A DNA stretch of 39,014 bases from Alkalihalobacillus bogoriensis ATCC BAA-922. Its GTDB lineage: Bacteria; Bacillota; Bacilli; Bacillales; Bacillaceae_F. A model generated the notes under the pieces. The model worked only from the letters and a program-made list of their open reading frames with translations, did not search any database and was not told where the DNA came from. How positions within the stretch are numbered: the stretch's first letter is position 1; every line of letters begins with the position of its first letter. Both the position numbers and the translations under genes were made by a program. Positions 23,270 through 32,029 of this stretch are shown here, piece by piece. The stretch lies in assembly GCF_000621445.1 (NCBI RefSeq), contig NZ_JHYI01000039.1:1-39014 (forward strand), in the 5' to 3' direction.

Positions 23270-24361
23270 TTATAAGTTTACTTTCTCTAGCCGCGGATTC
23301 GGGTTGTACCTTCTCCCTTTTTTCGCTTCATGCTCACCATCAAGCAACACATTATCACCAGTAAAACCAATGTTTACTTTTAGTAGGCTTCCTCCGATTC
23401 CATACACATCAACAGGTGCTTCTTCATCTTCAAATTGTTTAATCCGTTCGGCGGTAAACCCTCCACTAACAACAATTTGAACATGCTGTAGTCCTTCCTC
23501 ATCTAATGCATGCCGAAGTGCTTTTACTAATGGAACATTGACACCACGAGGATCAAACGTACCTAATACTTCTTCATGACGGATAAAATATTTATCAATC
23601 ATCGTTTTTGATGTATCAATACGAACCCCTTTTAATTTTTTTCCAAATGCTTTCCCAACTTTAATTGAATCTGTAATGACGTCATTATTATAATCGGTTA
23701 AAGCGATTAAATCATCATCCGGAAATGTATTTAAATAGGCCCGAGACGCTTCGACAATATCGCCATTAAAAAGTTGAATTAACGCATGGGGCATCGTGCC
23801 TAATCCTTTCTCTCCCCACCATTCGTTCATTGCATGTGTTGCTTGTGCGGTCATCCCACCAATATAAGCCGCATACCCATCTCCTACTTGGTTGCTAAAA
23901 TGGTCATCACGGTCACCCATGAAAATGACTTTTTTTCCAGTGGCTGCTTTTACAACACGGTATACATTTGTTGCTACACTTGTGCGTCGTGCGAGAATCC
24001 CGTCGATAATTCCTTCTAGAAAGCCAAATTGATGATACCCACCTTTGACCGTTAGTACAGTTTCAAATGGTTTGATTTTGTCTCCATCTTTAAGAGCATA
24101 GATTTCCAATGTATCTGGTGCATCAGCAAACGTTTGAATGAGTGCAATCGCTTCATCGATCCCACAAAGAACGGCATGTTCTTTTTGAAAAAACTGCATC
24201 GTTACGACCTTGTCTTGTTTGTATTTCTTTGCAATTTCTCTTGTTTTTAAAAAGTAAACAGCTGAATACCACCCTTCACCAACACGTTCATCAAATTTAA
24301 ATGTTTTGTTAGTTAATCGCTCGATTTCTCCTTGTATTTTTAGTGCAATTTCCTTTCCCAT
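23270..24361 (-). CDS. pncB: Nicotinate phosphoribosyltransferase
   Basis: A 363-residue enzyme that converts nicotinate and PRPP to nicotinate mononucleotide, an ATP-stimulated step of NAD salvage. Family features are ERVGEGWYSAVYFLKTREIAKKY near the N-terminus, GVRIDTSKTMIDKYFIR, the phosphate-binding loop IVVSGGFTAERIKQFE and VDVYGIGGSLLKV. The length matches the shorter bacterial NAPRTase form. The start lies 3 bases after the pncA stop with GGGGAGG overlapping that stop, so the genes form an operon. Confidence 0.9.
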   Translation of the reverse strand: MGKEIALKIQGEIERLTNKTFKFDERVGEGWYSAVYFLKTREIAKKYKQDKVVTMQFFQKEHAVLCGIDEAIALIQTFADAPDTLEIYALKDGDKIKPFETVLTVKGGYHQFGFLEGIIDGILARRTSVATNVYRVVKAATGKKVIFMGDRDDHFSNQVGDGYAAYIGGMTAQATHAMNEWWGEKGLGTMPHALIQLFNGDIVEASRAYLNTFPDDDLIALTDYNNDVITDSIKVGKAFGKKLKGVRIDTSKTMIDKYFIRHEEVLGTFDPRGVNVPLVKALRHALDEEGLQHVQIVVSGGFTAERIKQFEDEEAPVDVYGIGGSLLKVNIGFTGDNVLLDGEHEAKKGRRYNPNPRLEKVNL

Positions 24362-24364
24362 CGT

Positions 24365-24922
24365 TTAGTCCTCCCCTCGTTTTACAACGGTACCATTTAG
24401 CACGTTTTGAATATGCTCAAGTGCGTATTCATGTCCTTTTGGATTAAAACTAGCAGCAGCGGCTTCATAGACGGTGATGCTGTAGCCAAGATTATACGCA
24501 TCAATCGCTGTATGCAATAAACAAATATCTGTACATACACCAACAAGCTCAATTTCATTAATGTGACGTTCCCGTAATTTTATATCTAAATTTGTTCCAG
24601 CAAACGCACTGTACCGTGTTTTATCAATCCAAATGACATTCTTTGATTGTTCAATTTCTTGATAATACGCTCGTAATTGACCAAATAGTTCTCGGCCCTT
24701 TGTATTACGTATATTATGTTCAGGGAAAAGTTTGCTTTCTGGATGATAATGGTCTTCCTGATCATGCAAATCAATAGCAAATACAATGTAATCATTTTGC
24801 TCATATGCTTTTTTTGTTCTTTCGATAATCGCGGTTTCAATCTGTACAGCTGGTTCTCCAACCGGTAATGCTCCGTCTACAAAATCCTTAGTGTAATCAA
24901 TATTAATTAATGCTTTTGTCAT
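24365..24922 (-). CDS. pncA: Nicotinamidase (isochorismatase family)
   Basis: A 185-residue cysteine hydrolase that deamidates nicotinamide to nicotinate. The catalytic triad is visible as Asp in LINIDYTKDF, Lys in IDKTRYSAF and Cys in VGVCTDICLLHTA; the metal-site DLHDQEDHYHPESKLFPEH stretch is also present. The ATG at 24922 is chosen because AAGGAG lies 8 bases upstream. It is the first gene of pncA-pncB-nadD and is preceded by a palindrome also found before the NrtR-like gene. Confidence 0.92.
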   Translation of the reverse strand: MTKALINIDYTKDFVDGALPVGEPAVQIETAIIERTKKAYEQNDYIVFAIDLHDQEDHYHPESKLFPEHNIRNTKGRELFGQLRAYYQEIEQSKNVIWIDKTRYSAFAGTNLDIKLRERHINEIELVGVCTDICLLHTAIDAYNLGYSITVYEAAAASFNPKGHEYALEHIQNVLNGTVVKRGED

Positions 24923-24948
24923 TGTCTTCACTCCTTATATTAATTGTC

Positions 24949-24967
24949 AATTAACGAATTGTTAATT
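24949..24967. promoter_or_regulatory. NrtR-type operator before pncA
   Basis: AATTAACGAATTGTTAATT, which matches the site before the regulator gene at 16 of 19 positions under the pattern AATTAnCnAnTTGTTAATT. It overlaps a perfect palindrome TTAATTG-T-CAATTAA (24940-24954). The site lies 27 bases upstream of the pncA start, a good position for a repressor. Confidence 0.7.
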
Positions 24968-25012
24968 TATTACGAGAGGAAAGGGTGTTTCACTCTACTC
25001 ATAATCTATTTT

Positions 25013-25816
25013 TTATCGATATATCGTATGGACACTTTGATAATCTACAAAGCGGTATAATCGCGTTGGACGTTTAGACTCTTTAGTTGGTACTGTCATT
25101 TTCGGCTCGCCATCTTTATTTGTAACAAGTTCAATGAATGGCAATGTTGGTGCTTTTCGAAAAAAGGAAGACTTTGTTCCAAGCACAGATGCTGGTGCTA
25201 CGGCTAACAACACATCACGTAAATCAGAGAGGATAAATTCTTGTGGTAAAAAATTTTTAGCAACGGTTGTCTCAAGCATGTCTCTTGTAATAAAAGCAAG
25301 GGCATCTTTTATGATTTGGTTATGGTCAAATGCTAAGTCTAGCTTAAATACATCTTGGATTGAAAATAAGGCAACTTCTTTGGCATCATCAGAACCTTTG
25401 CGACTTTCCAACAGTTTTTCTTGGACAATGGCATAATGAGCATTTGATATAATCCAGCCTCTCGGGTCTCTTCCTTCTTTATCATACACATTAAAATGTT
25501 GGACATGAATATTCGTTACTTTCGTTTCTTCCTCAAGCTCTCGAATAGCCGCTTCATACGCTGTTTCTCCAGGGTCAATAAACCCTCCTGGTAGCGCCCA
25601 CTTATTTCCTTCAATGTTCGGATTGCCTTCTGAATCATTGTCTCCCCGCTTAATAAGCAATAACTTTAATACACGACTTGTTGTTTGCTCTTCATTAATA
25701 AAGGAATTGTCTTTTGCAATTGTGAAAACTGCAATGTCTGCTGTATAGCCATCAGGAGTTCGATATTTCGTTGGGTCATATTTTTTTAAAAACTCTTCTT
25801 CTGTTTGATCTGTCAA
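25013..25816 (-). CDS. nrtR: NrtR-type Nudix regulator of NAD metabolism
   Basis: A 267-residue protein with an N-terminal Nudix domain (Nudix box at about 78-100, GFIDPGETAYEAAIRELEEE) and a C-terminal winged-helix region (about 180-260, LPQEFILSDLRDVLLAV, SSFFRKAPT, RLYRFV). The box deviates at the last conserved Gly (TKV instead of xGU), as expected when the domain senses ADP-ribose rather than hydrolysing it. NrtR proteins repress NAD biosynthesis genes. The location next to pncA-pncB-nadD and the shared palindrome support this. A Nudix hydrolase without a regulatory role is the alternative. Confidence 0.82.
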   Translation of the reverse strand: MTDQTEEEFLKKYDPTKYRTPDGYTADIAVFTIAKDNSFINEEQTTSRVLKLLLIKRGDNDSEGNPNIEGNKWALPGGFIDPGETAYEAAIRELEEETKVTNIHVQHFNVYDKEGRDPRGWIISNAHYAIVQEKLLESRKGSDDAKEVALFSIQDVFKLDLAFDHNQIIKDALAFITRDMLETTVAKNFLPQEFILSDLRDVLLAVAPASVLGTKSSFFRKAPTLPFIELVTNKDGEPKMTVPTKESKRPTRLYRFVDYQSVHTIYR

Positions 25817-25847
25817 AAAAGTAAACTCCTTTCTTTTCGAGAGTATT

Positions 25848-25866
25848 AATTATCAATTTGTTAATT
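25848..25866. promoter_or_regulatory. NrtR-type operator before the regulator gene
   Basis: AATTATCAATTTGTTAATT, a 19-base near-perfect palindrome about 30 bases upstream of the Nudix regulator start, and the partner of the site at 24949-24967. It suggests autoregulation. Confidence 0.68.
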
Positions 25867-25914
25867 GTTATTTATATTATATTTGCTTTTTTTTACAAAT
25901 GCAAGGATTTTTCC

Positions 25915-26866
25915 TTACCCCACTTTTGGTTGCTTGCTCTCTTTTTTGCTACTCTCCGAATGCTGCTCAACAAATACACTTATTATCGCAAAAGTAAGTA
26001 ATACTAAAATCCCGATTAATGTACCTGTTGACCACTGCACCCTAGTATCAAATATTTGAAAGAAAAATGTAAACACAGGAATAAAGGCAATGCTAATCAT
26101 GACAAAAAATGGCTCACAAACACGAATACCAAGTTGTAATAAATAAAGAGGGAGAATGACGCCAAACACAGTTACTACAGCGATCCAAATCAAGTCAGTA
26201 AAAACAACAAACTTCATAGAACCATTTCCAGTGGCGATTATTAGAGTAACCGGAACAATGATGTAAAAACGGTGAGCTAATATTGTCGTTGAATTCCAGC
26301 CGCGCTCACTTAATTTTTTCCGCATACACAGCAGCAAATCCACAAATCAATGAGGCAAGTAAACCTACCACCATATGGAGAGAAGAGCTTAGCTCAACTC
26401 CAGAACGACCTGTAAGTGAAGTCCAAAATAAAAAACAGCTACCAATTAAAATTCCAACCCCAATTCCCCATTTAGCCGGGCTAGCTTTTTGTGAAAATAA
26501 AAGCTTTCCAAGAAGTAGGGCAAATAACGGCCCCACTCCAATTTCAATTGCACTGACAATGGCTGGCTCGACATATTTAAGCGCATAGTAAAATGTAATA
26601 ATGGCGACAGCTGTACTAGCATTTAAAAAAAGAAGGTCCTTTTTTCCTTCTTTTATGAGAAATGTTCGATTACTCTTTGAAAAATGAGAAAGCACATTAA
26701 ACACAATAATCGTTATGGAAAAGCTAATAAATATAAAGACAAAAGGGTCTAACCCTTGGACTTTGTTCGCGTAATATACTTGTGTAGCGGCACTAAAAAT
26801 GGCAGAGCCTAGTAAAAACATCGCTCCTAATAAAAAAACAGAACTCTCCTGTCTTGGATTATTCAT
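25915..26866 (-). pseudogene. EamA/DMT family transporter, split by a frameshift
   Basis: Two adjacent minus-strand frames together make one ten-segment EamA-type exporter. The first (26866-26306) has segments up to GLLASLICGFAAVYAEKIK and the family stretch PAIVSAIEIGVGPLFALLLG. The second (about 26318-25915) continues SERGWNSTTILAHRFYIIV through the second EamA repeat to EQHSESSKKES. The break is at a run of six A on the minus strand (26314-26319): removing one A joins EK to LSERGW. It is a recent inactivation, a sequencing error, or slippage. The start follows GGGAGATTATATAA. The substrate is unknown. Confidence 0.8.
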
Positions 26867-26914
26867 TTATATAATCTCCCATTTCAATGTTTTATCCATA
26901 GGGTAACATTTTTT

Positions 26915-27460
26915 TTACAAAGAATGGGTCCAAAACACAAATAAAAAATAAAAAATGGTAATTCCAATGAACAACATGAGTATTCGAAAGACCGTTACAT
27001 ACATATGTTTTGGAAAGAGCCATTTACAAATCCATAATAAAAAAGCAAACAATAATGTCACCATTGTTTCAAATCCAAACAATTCAATAAAATGGTCATC
27101 GTCCTGTTCTTTTGGTTTAAACACGTAATACAAACAAATAAATCCTGGAACACTCAACAGCAGAAGCAGAATTAAAGGAACGAGTGATGTTTTTAAATCT
27201 ATGGGATTTTGTTCAATTGAACCCGCTGGTCGTTCAGTAGAGAATAACGATATGTCATGCAATAAAATAGGCGCAACTAAAATAACACAAATAAAAGCTA
27301 CACTAAGAACGGCTGCTATATAGGGAAATCTATGTTGGAATGGATTGGATTGACCATTTACATTAATTTTTGCAAACATGTCTTGCTTTTCTTCCTTAGT
27401 TAAATAGACTTTTTTTTGGAGCGATTGGAATTGTTGTTCATAGTTCTGAAATGAATCCAT
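26915..27460 (-). CDS. Membrane protein, probable sigma-factor partner
   Basis: A 181-residue protein with a soluble N-terminus (1-45, NYEQQFQSLQKKVYLTKEEKQDMFAKI) and four predicted membrane segments (about 47-68, 92-112, 130-147, 157-178). Its start lies within the 3' end of the ECF sigma gene (23-base overlap), with AAGGAGG 8 bases upstream. This placement is typical of anti-sigma factors, and the N-terminal helix could hold the sigma factor. No zinc anti-sigma HxxxCxxC motif is present. The assignment is from context. Confidence 0.6.
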   Translation of the reverse strand: MDSFQNYEQQFQSLQKKVYLTKEEKQDMFAKINVNGQSNPFQHRFPYIAAVLSVAFICVILVAPILLHDISLFSTERPAGSIEQNPIDLKTSLVPLILLLLLSVPGFICLYYVFKPKEQDDDHFIELFGFETMVTLLFAFLLWICKWLFPKHMYVTVFRILMLFIGITIFYFLFVFWTHSL

Positions 27461-27971
27461 TTGAATAGCCCTCCTTCTCCCATTCTGTTTTAAACGCTTT
27501 CAGTCCTCTTATCAAATTCGATTTCACCTTGCTTTCACTCCACCCAAGAATATTGGCGGTTTCTTTTGTAGAAAGTTCTTTTATTTTTCTTAATACAATG
27601 ACATCTCTATAATTTCTTTTTAAACTTTGTAGAACTTGTATTATTTCTCGTTCAGATTCCGTAAACAAAAATTGATTTTCAGGGGATTCTGCACTTTTGG
27701 CTCTAGCAGAAATGAGATGCTGGAACAACATGATTTTTTTGTTACGACGAATCATATCGATTGTCATATTTCTCGCAATTCGAAATAGCCATGCTTTTGG
27801 ATTCCGACCATCAAAGCTGCTCATTTTTTCATAAGCTTTTATAAACGTATCTTGCGTTAAATCTTTCGCTTCGTTATAATCTGAAATCATAAAATAAATA
27901 TACTGAAAGATATCATCACAATACTCTTCATACCAGTTTTTCAACAACAATTTCGACTCTTCATGATTCAC
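27438..27971 (-). CDS. ECF RNA polymerase sigma factor
   Basis: A 177-residue ECF sigma factor. Region 2 is DIFQYIYFMISDYNEAKDLTQDTFIKAYEKMSSF with the RNA polymerase and -10 recognition part NPKAWLFRIARNMTIDMIRRNKK; region 4 is QSLKRNYRDVIVLRKIKELSTKETANILGWSESKVKSNLIRGLKAF, the -35 recognition helix-turn-helix. It resembles Bacillus ECF factors for envelope stress, but the subgroup is uncertain. The GTG at 27971 is preferred because AGGAG lies 8 bases upstream; the GTG at 27977 is too close to it. Confidence 0.9.
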   Translation of the reverse strand: MNHEESKLLLKNWYEEYCDDIFQYIYFMISDYNEAKDLTQDTFIKAYEKMSSFDGRNPKAWLFRIARNMTIDMIRRNKKIMLFQHLISARAKSAESPENQFLFTESEREIIQVLQSLKRNYRDVIVLRKIKELSTKETANILGWSESKVKSNLIRGLKAFKTEWEKEGYSNGFISEL

Positions 27972-28100
27972 TCTCACCTCTCCTTTCTCTTATAAGTAAA
28001 ACGAATTCATTCACAAAAAAGATGCACTTTTATGTTTTTTCATTCAACAAAGGAATCAAGGGTACACTAACAAACAGATTTTTACTGAAGGAGGGATAAA

Positions 28101-29057
28101 GTGTTGTCTTATTTACTCTTATTACTAGGCTTTGCTCTTCTTATTAAAGGGGCAGAATATTTTGTTCAAGGTGCATCAAGCATTGCTGCTGCGTTAAAGG
28201 TCTCTCCAATGTTGATTGGATTAACGATTGTCGCCTTTGGAACAAGTTCACCGGAAGCAACCGTAAGTATAGTTGCAGCTATGGAGCAAAATGCTGGAGT
28301 TGCAGTTGGAAATGTAGTCGGCAGTAATATTTTTAACATAACCCTTGTTGTGGGGGTGGCTGCTTTTTTATATCCATTAAGGGTAGAAAGTAATACCATT
28401 CGTAAAGAAATTCCTTTTACATTATTAGCAAGTATTGCTTTACTCATTTTACTTAGTGATAAAATGCTACAATTTGTATCGGATAATGTTTTAACTCGCA
28501 GTGATGGCATTATTCTCTTATTGTTTTTTGCTGTTTTTTTATATTATTTATTTGAAGTCGCTAGACAAAATTGCGTGAAAGAAGGTACAGCATCACCGAA
28601 ACAATCGTTGTCTTGGGGGAAACTCATATTCATTACAATTATAGGATTAGCCGCCATTATTATCGGTGGTGATCTTGTTGTCAATCATGCTACTTCAATT
28701 GCCTTGTCATTTGGAATGAGCCAAACGTTAGTCGGATTAACAATTGTTGCTGTCGGTACCTCATTGCCAGAACTCATCACATCGATTACCGCAGCATTAA
28801 AAAAAGAAAGTGATATCGCATTAGGCAATATCGTTGGTAGTAATATTTTTAATATTTTATTTGTCCTTGGTTCTGCTTCTGTCATTTCCCCATTATGGGT
28901 TGAGGATAAAATTTTTGTGGATGTTTATATCATGATTGTTTTCACTCTGCTTTTATTGCTATTTTCTAGAACCAATTATAAAGTCGGGAAAATCGAAGGA
29001 GTTATTTTAGCAAGCTTTTACGTCATTTATATGGTTTATATTATCATCCGTAATTAG
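28101..29057 (+). CDS. Calcium/sodium antiporter (CaCA, YrbG-like)
   Basis: A 318-residue membrane protein with about ten segments in two inverted halves. Each half has the alpha-repeat signature: GLTIVAFGTSSPEATVS with VGNVVGSNIFNITLV, and GLTIVAVGTSLPELITS with LGNIVGSNIFNILFV. The acidic residues in GTSxPE are the ion-binding sites. Members exchange Ca2+ for Na+ (or K+/H+) across the cytoplasmic membrane. The start is GTG with GGAGG 6 bases upstream. It is convergent with the hydrolase gene and the two overlap by 14 bases at their 3' ends. Confidence 0.92.
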   Translation: MLSYLLLLLGFALLIKGAEYFVQGASSIAAALKVSPMLIGLTIVAFGTSSPEATVSIVAAMEQNAGVAVGNVVGSNIFNITLVVGVAAFLYPLRVESNTIRKEIPFTLLASIALLILLSDKMLQFVSDNVLTRSDGIILLLFFAVFLYYLFEVARQNCVKEGTASPKQSLSWGKLIFITIIGLAAIIIGGDLVVNHATSIALSFGMSQTLVGLTIVAVGTSLPELITSITAALKKESDIALGNIVGSNIFNILFVLGSASVISPLWVEDKIFVDVYIMIVFTLLLLLFSRTNYKVGKIEGVILASFYVIYMVYIIIRN

Positions 29058-29835
29058 GAGTCGATCTGATTATATGGTGAGGTAACGCTTGTTGTTCGAT
29101 CCAGCTCTCAACAATCTCATTAAATAACATCGGGTTTGCTAAAGACACACCATGACCTATATTAGAAATCACTAACCCTGTAATAGAAGGATGACTTTTG
29201 ATAAGGTCTTGAAGCGACTTTTTCATAATTGACCGTTCTTTTTCCCCAACAGTAACAAGGATGTTTGCTTTTGCATTAGAAAACGTGGCCGGAATCGTAA
29301 ATGCCATGTTTTCTTCCATGATCCGTAGAAATGTATCTTTTTTTACTTGTTTACTTTCTTGAAAATAAACATCAAACAAATCTTGTTGAATATACATCGA
29401 TTTCGCTTGTAGTTGGGCAAATGATTTCAATTTTACTAGCGGAAAGGTAAACATCATCGACCTTAGCATTAGTTTTGCAAAGGGAATCGGGCGAACTAAC
29501 GGACTGTTTACTATCGCATTATTGATTACGTTAGGATTTATACTGAGCATCGAGATTAGAACTTGAGCACCTAAAGAAAATCCAACAACGGTAACAGCTC
29601 TTCCGTTTCTTTTTTCCTCTAGTAACGCGAGAACCTGTTCTGCACTTTCTTTTATTGTAAACGAGGTCGTATTTTCACTCTTTCCTTGTTCAGGTAAATC
29701 AGGAACGAGGCAATGGTACCTTGAAGAAAAGTAGGAAACTTGTTTATCCCACATCCATCCACTTACTCCTCCGCCATGAAGAAACACAAGTAGTGGGTTG
29801 TCATTTGAGCCGTATTCTTTGTAATAAAGATTCAT
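29044..29835 (-). CDS. Alpha/beta hydrolase
   Basis: A 263-residue alpha/beta hydrolase. The oxyanion region is LVFLHGGGVSGWMWD (His20-Gly), the nucleophile elbow VVGFSLGAQ (Ser about 101), the acid in TVGEKERS and the catalytic His in SNIGHGVSLANP. It could be an esterase or C-C hydrolase of soluble cytoplasmic type; the substrate is unknown. The start follows AAAGGAAG. It overlaps the antiporter gene tail to tail. Confidence 0.87.
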   Translation of the reverse strand: MNLYYKEYGSNDNPLLVFLHGGGVSGWMWDKQVSYFSSRYHCLVPDLPEQGKSENTTSFTIKESAEQVLALLEEKRNGRAVTVVGFSLGAQVLISMLSINPNVINNAIVNSPLVRPIPFAKLMLRSMMFTFPLVKLKSFAQLQAKSMYIQQDLFDVYFQESKQVKKDTFLRIMEENMAFTIPATFSNAKANILVTVGEKERSIMKKSLQDLIKSHPSITGLVISNIGHGVSLANPMLFNEIVESWIEQQALPHHIIRSTPNYG

Positions 29836-29934
29836 TTTAACTTCCTTTCTATATATTCTTTGACTCTAATCACTTGCTTGTTCACTCTGTCTGCTGTACG
29901 ATGAGCAAGGAGAAATTGCAAGGGAAGTGGAATA

Positions 29935-30516
29935 ATGGAGAGTCATCTTTTAGCAAATTTATACCGCGTTCGATACATTGAACGTTGGAGTTTAATGAGA
30001 AATGTAATGAAAGAAAATGTAGCCGAACATTCCTATCATGTTTCGCTTTTAACACACTGCTTATGTTCCATTGCTTCTGAAATTTATGGGAAACAAATTA
30101 ATACAGAGAAAGCGGTAACGTTATCACTGTTTCACGATGTAACAGAGGTATTTACGGGCGATATCCCCACACCGGTGAAACATCATAACCGGGATATTCT
30201 AAATAACTTCCGTGATATTGAAAAGCTTGCTGCGGAAAAATTAGTGAAGCAAGCACCAAATGAGTTAAAGCATGTTTATCAAGAAGCCATTTGTGATTCT
30301 ACTGATGACGAGTTGATGAATTATATAAAAGCGGCTGACCTGATTGATGCTTATTTAAAATGTACAATTGAACTGTCAGCAGGAAATCGTGAATTTGTCG
30401 TAGCAAAAAAACAAATTGAAGAAAAAATTATCCAACTAAACATGCCTGAAGTAGACTATTTTCTTCGTCATTTTGCTCCTAGCTTTGAAAAAACATTGGA
30501 CGAGATTTCAGAATAG
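29935..30516 (+). CDS. yfbR: 5'-deoxynucleotidase, HD family
   Basis: A 193-residue HD-domain phosphohydrolase of the YfbR type. Metal ligands are visible as His33 in VAEHSYHVSLL, His-Asp in LSLFHDVTEVFTGDIPTPVK and Asp in IKAADLIDAYLKC. YfbR dephosphorylates deoxyribonucleoside 5'-monophosphates and so helps balance dNTP pools. The start ATG at 29935 follows GGGAAGTGG. An FFRR element lies downstream. Confidence 0.88.
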   Translation: MESHLLANLYRVRYIERWSLMRNVMKENVAEHSYHVSLLTHCLCSIASEIYGKQINTEKAVTLSLFHDVTEVFTGDIPTPVKHHNRDILNNFRDIEKLAAEKLVKQAPNELKHVYQEAICDSTDDELMNYIKAADLIDAYLKCTIELSAGNREFVVAKKQIEEKIIQLNMPEVDYFLRHFAPSFEKTLDEISE

Positions 30517-30533
30517 AAGTCTGTCATTTCTAA

Positions 30534-30711
30534 CGGACATACGTTCCGTTATTCTTATGTTTTTTCACCTTTTTCTACTGCAAACGGACATCCATTCCGC
30601 TATTTCACTTAAATTCAAAGATATTTTCGGATATCCATTAACATAACGGAACAGATGTCCGTAACATCTTGAAAACTAGCTTTTTTTTTGAAATAACGGA
30701 TCTCATGTCCG
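30534..30711. repeat. FFRR palindromic element, copy 7
   Basis: Forward motifs at 30534-30551 and 30585-30602, reverse motifs at 30644-30661 and 30694-30711; spacing 51, 59, 50. An extra partial motif (TTCGGATATCCATTA, about 30627-30640) lies in the centre. The element fills the gap between the convergent yfbR and epimerase genes. Confidence 0.88.
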
Positions 30712-30720
30712 TTAACTTTT

Positions 30721-31608
30721 TTAGCTAACAATATGATCGAGTGTTTTTTCTAAAGTATCAAACTTAAATTGATAACCTTCCTGTTGCAATCGTTCAGGAA
30801 GAACCCAACGACTCTTTAACACAAGCTCCGTTTCGGTCTTAATAAAGACAGCCCCTAACTCAAGCATCCATTTCGGTGCAGGTAATCCAAATGACCTATT
30901 CATCGCTGTACGCATATGCTTCATTAGCTCACGATTAGTGACAGGATTAGGAGCAGCGCCATTAAATACTCCACTTAGGTCTTCTCTATCTTGTAAAAAT
31001 AAAACAATTTGATATAAATCCTCAACATGAATCCAACTGAACTTTTGATTTCCTTTTCCTTGTGCTCCTCCAAGTCCAAATTTTACAAGGTTTTGATACG
31101 GCGTCATTACCCCGCCACCTTTTCCTAGTACTATTGCTATTCGTAACGCAATTTGTCTTGTCTTTGGTAAATCAAACGAAAAGAACGCTTCTTCCCACGC
31201 TTTGGCAACATCAACAGAGAAACCAGACCCTAATTCTCCTTTTTCTTCTGTCATCGCCCGATCTTCTGCATGACGATAGATTGTCGCTGTACTAGAGTTA
31301 ACCCAAAGTTTCGGGGGATGTTCGCATTGTTTAATGACTTCACCAAGTAGTTTCGTAGTTCTCACTCGTGAGCCCATAATTTCCTGTTTATTTTTTTCGT
31401 TATATCTACAGTTAACTGATTTACCTGCTAGATTAATAAGCAATTCTGCCTCATTGACTGCCTCAACAAGTGCAGTATGATCATCCCATGATATATGTTG
31501 TGGTTGTCTAGAGATAATTTTCACATCATATCCGTTATTCCGCCATTGTTTCTCAAAATACTGACCAATAAAACCTGTACCACCTGCTATGACTATTTTT
31601 TTCGTCAT
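30721..31608 (-). CDS. TIGR01777 family epimerase (SDR)
   Basis: A 295-residue extended short-chain dehydrogenase-like protein. The NAD(P)-binding loop is VIAGGTGFIGQYF, followed by INLAGKSVNCRY (the family-typical loop) and a C-terminal DUF1731 region (PVTNRELMKHMRTAMNRSFGLPAPKWMLELGAVFIKTETELVLKSRWVLPERL). The classical Tyr-x-x-x-Lys is altered (SVDVAKAWEEA). Function is unknown despite wide occurrence. The start is the ATG at 31608, which follows AATGGAG; an in-frame ATG at 31632 lacks a site. Confidence 0.88.
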   Translation of the reverse strand: MTKKIVIAGGTGFIGQYFEKQWRNNGYDVKIISRQPQHISWDDHTALVEAVNEAELLINLAGKSVNCRYNEKNKQEIMGSRVRTTKLLGEVIKQCEHPPKLWVNSSTATIYRHAEDRAMTEEKGELGSGFSVDVAKAWEEAFFSFDLPKTRQIALRIAIVLGKGGGVMTPYQNLVKFGLGGAQGKGNQKFSWIHVEDLYQIVLFLQDREDLSGVFNGAAPNPVTNRELMKHMRTAMNRSFGLPAPKWMLELGAVFIKTETELVLKSRWVLPERLQQEGYQFKFDTLEKTLDHIVS

Positions 31609-31837
31609 ATGTATCGACTCCATTCCTAGCATTCTTTTCTTTATATTATAACGTTATTTACAATCTTTTAACGATTTATTTTCAATCCCTCTTACTAAAG
31701 TAGTATCGGCTACAAAGCATGCTTCAAGTATTTTTATAAATATCCATAAATGATTTTATCTAATAATCCATGACACATTCCACCCTGATTTTCATACTGT
31801 GATAAAACCTACAAAAAAAGGGGAGGAATGTGTCCTT

Positions 31838-32029
31838 ATGCAAACTTTAACTATGATAAAACAAGGTCTTCACCTACATTGTATTCCTGTCGTCGAAACT
31901 GACCTTCTGTATATTCATAACGTATTACAAACAATTAATCAAGCTCAAACATCGTTTGATGATCACCCCATGCTCCATGAAAAAGCACCGATTACAGTTG
32001 TAGACCCTGAGGTGATCCAATTTGACTGA
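31838..32029 (+). CDS. GatC/AtzG-like small subunit (probable)
   Basis: A 63-residue protein starting at an ATG with GGAGG 10 bases upstream. The pattern IPVVETDLLYIHNVLQTINQA...D with a C-terminal PITVVDPEVIQFD resembles GatC or AtzG, small partner proteins that wrap around an amidase subunit. It overlaps the amidase start by 8 bases, which supports a two-subunit enzyme. Similarity is from pattern only; it could also be an unrelated small protein. The 230 bases upstream, shared with the divergent epimerase gene, contain an AAGCATGCTT palindrome and no gene. Confidence 0.6.
   Translation: MQTLTMIKQGLHLHCIPVVETDLLYIHNVLQTINQAQTSFDDHPMLHEKAPITVVDPEVIQFD

Noticed and set aside
26306-26319. Programmed frameshifting in the EamA gene
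   Set aside because: The needed shift skips one base at a run of only six A, with no stimulator structure noted; mutation or sequence error is simpler.
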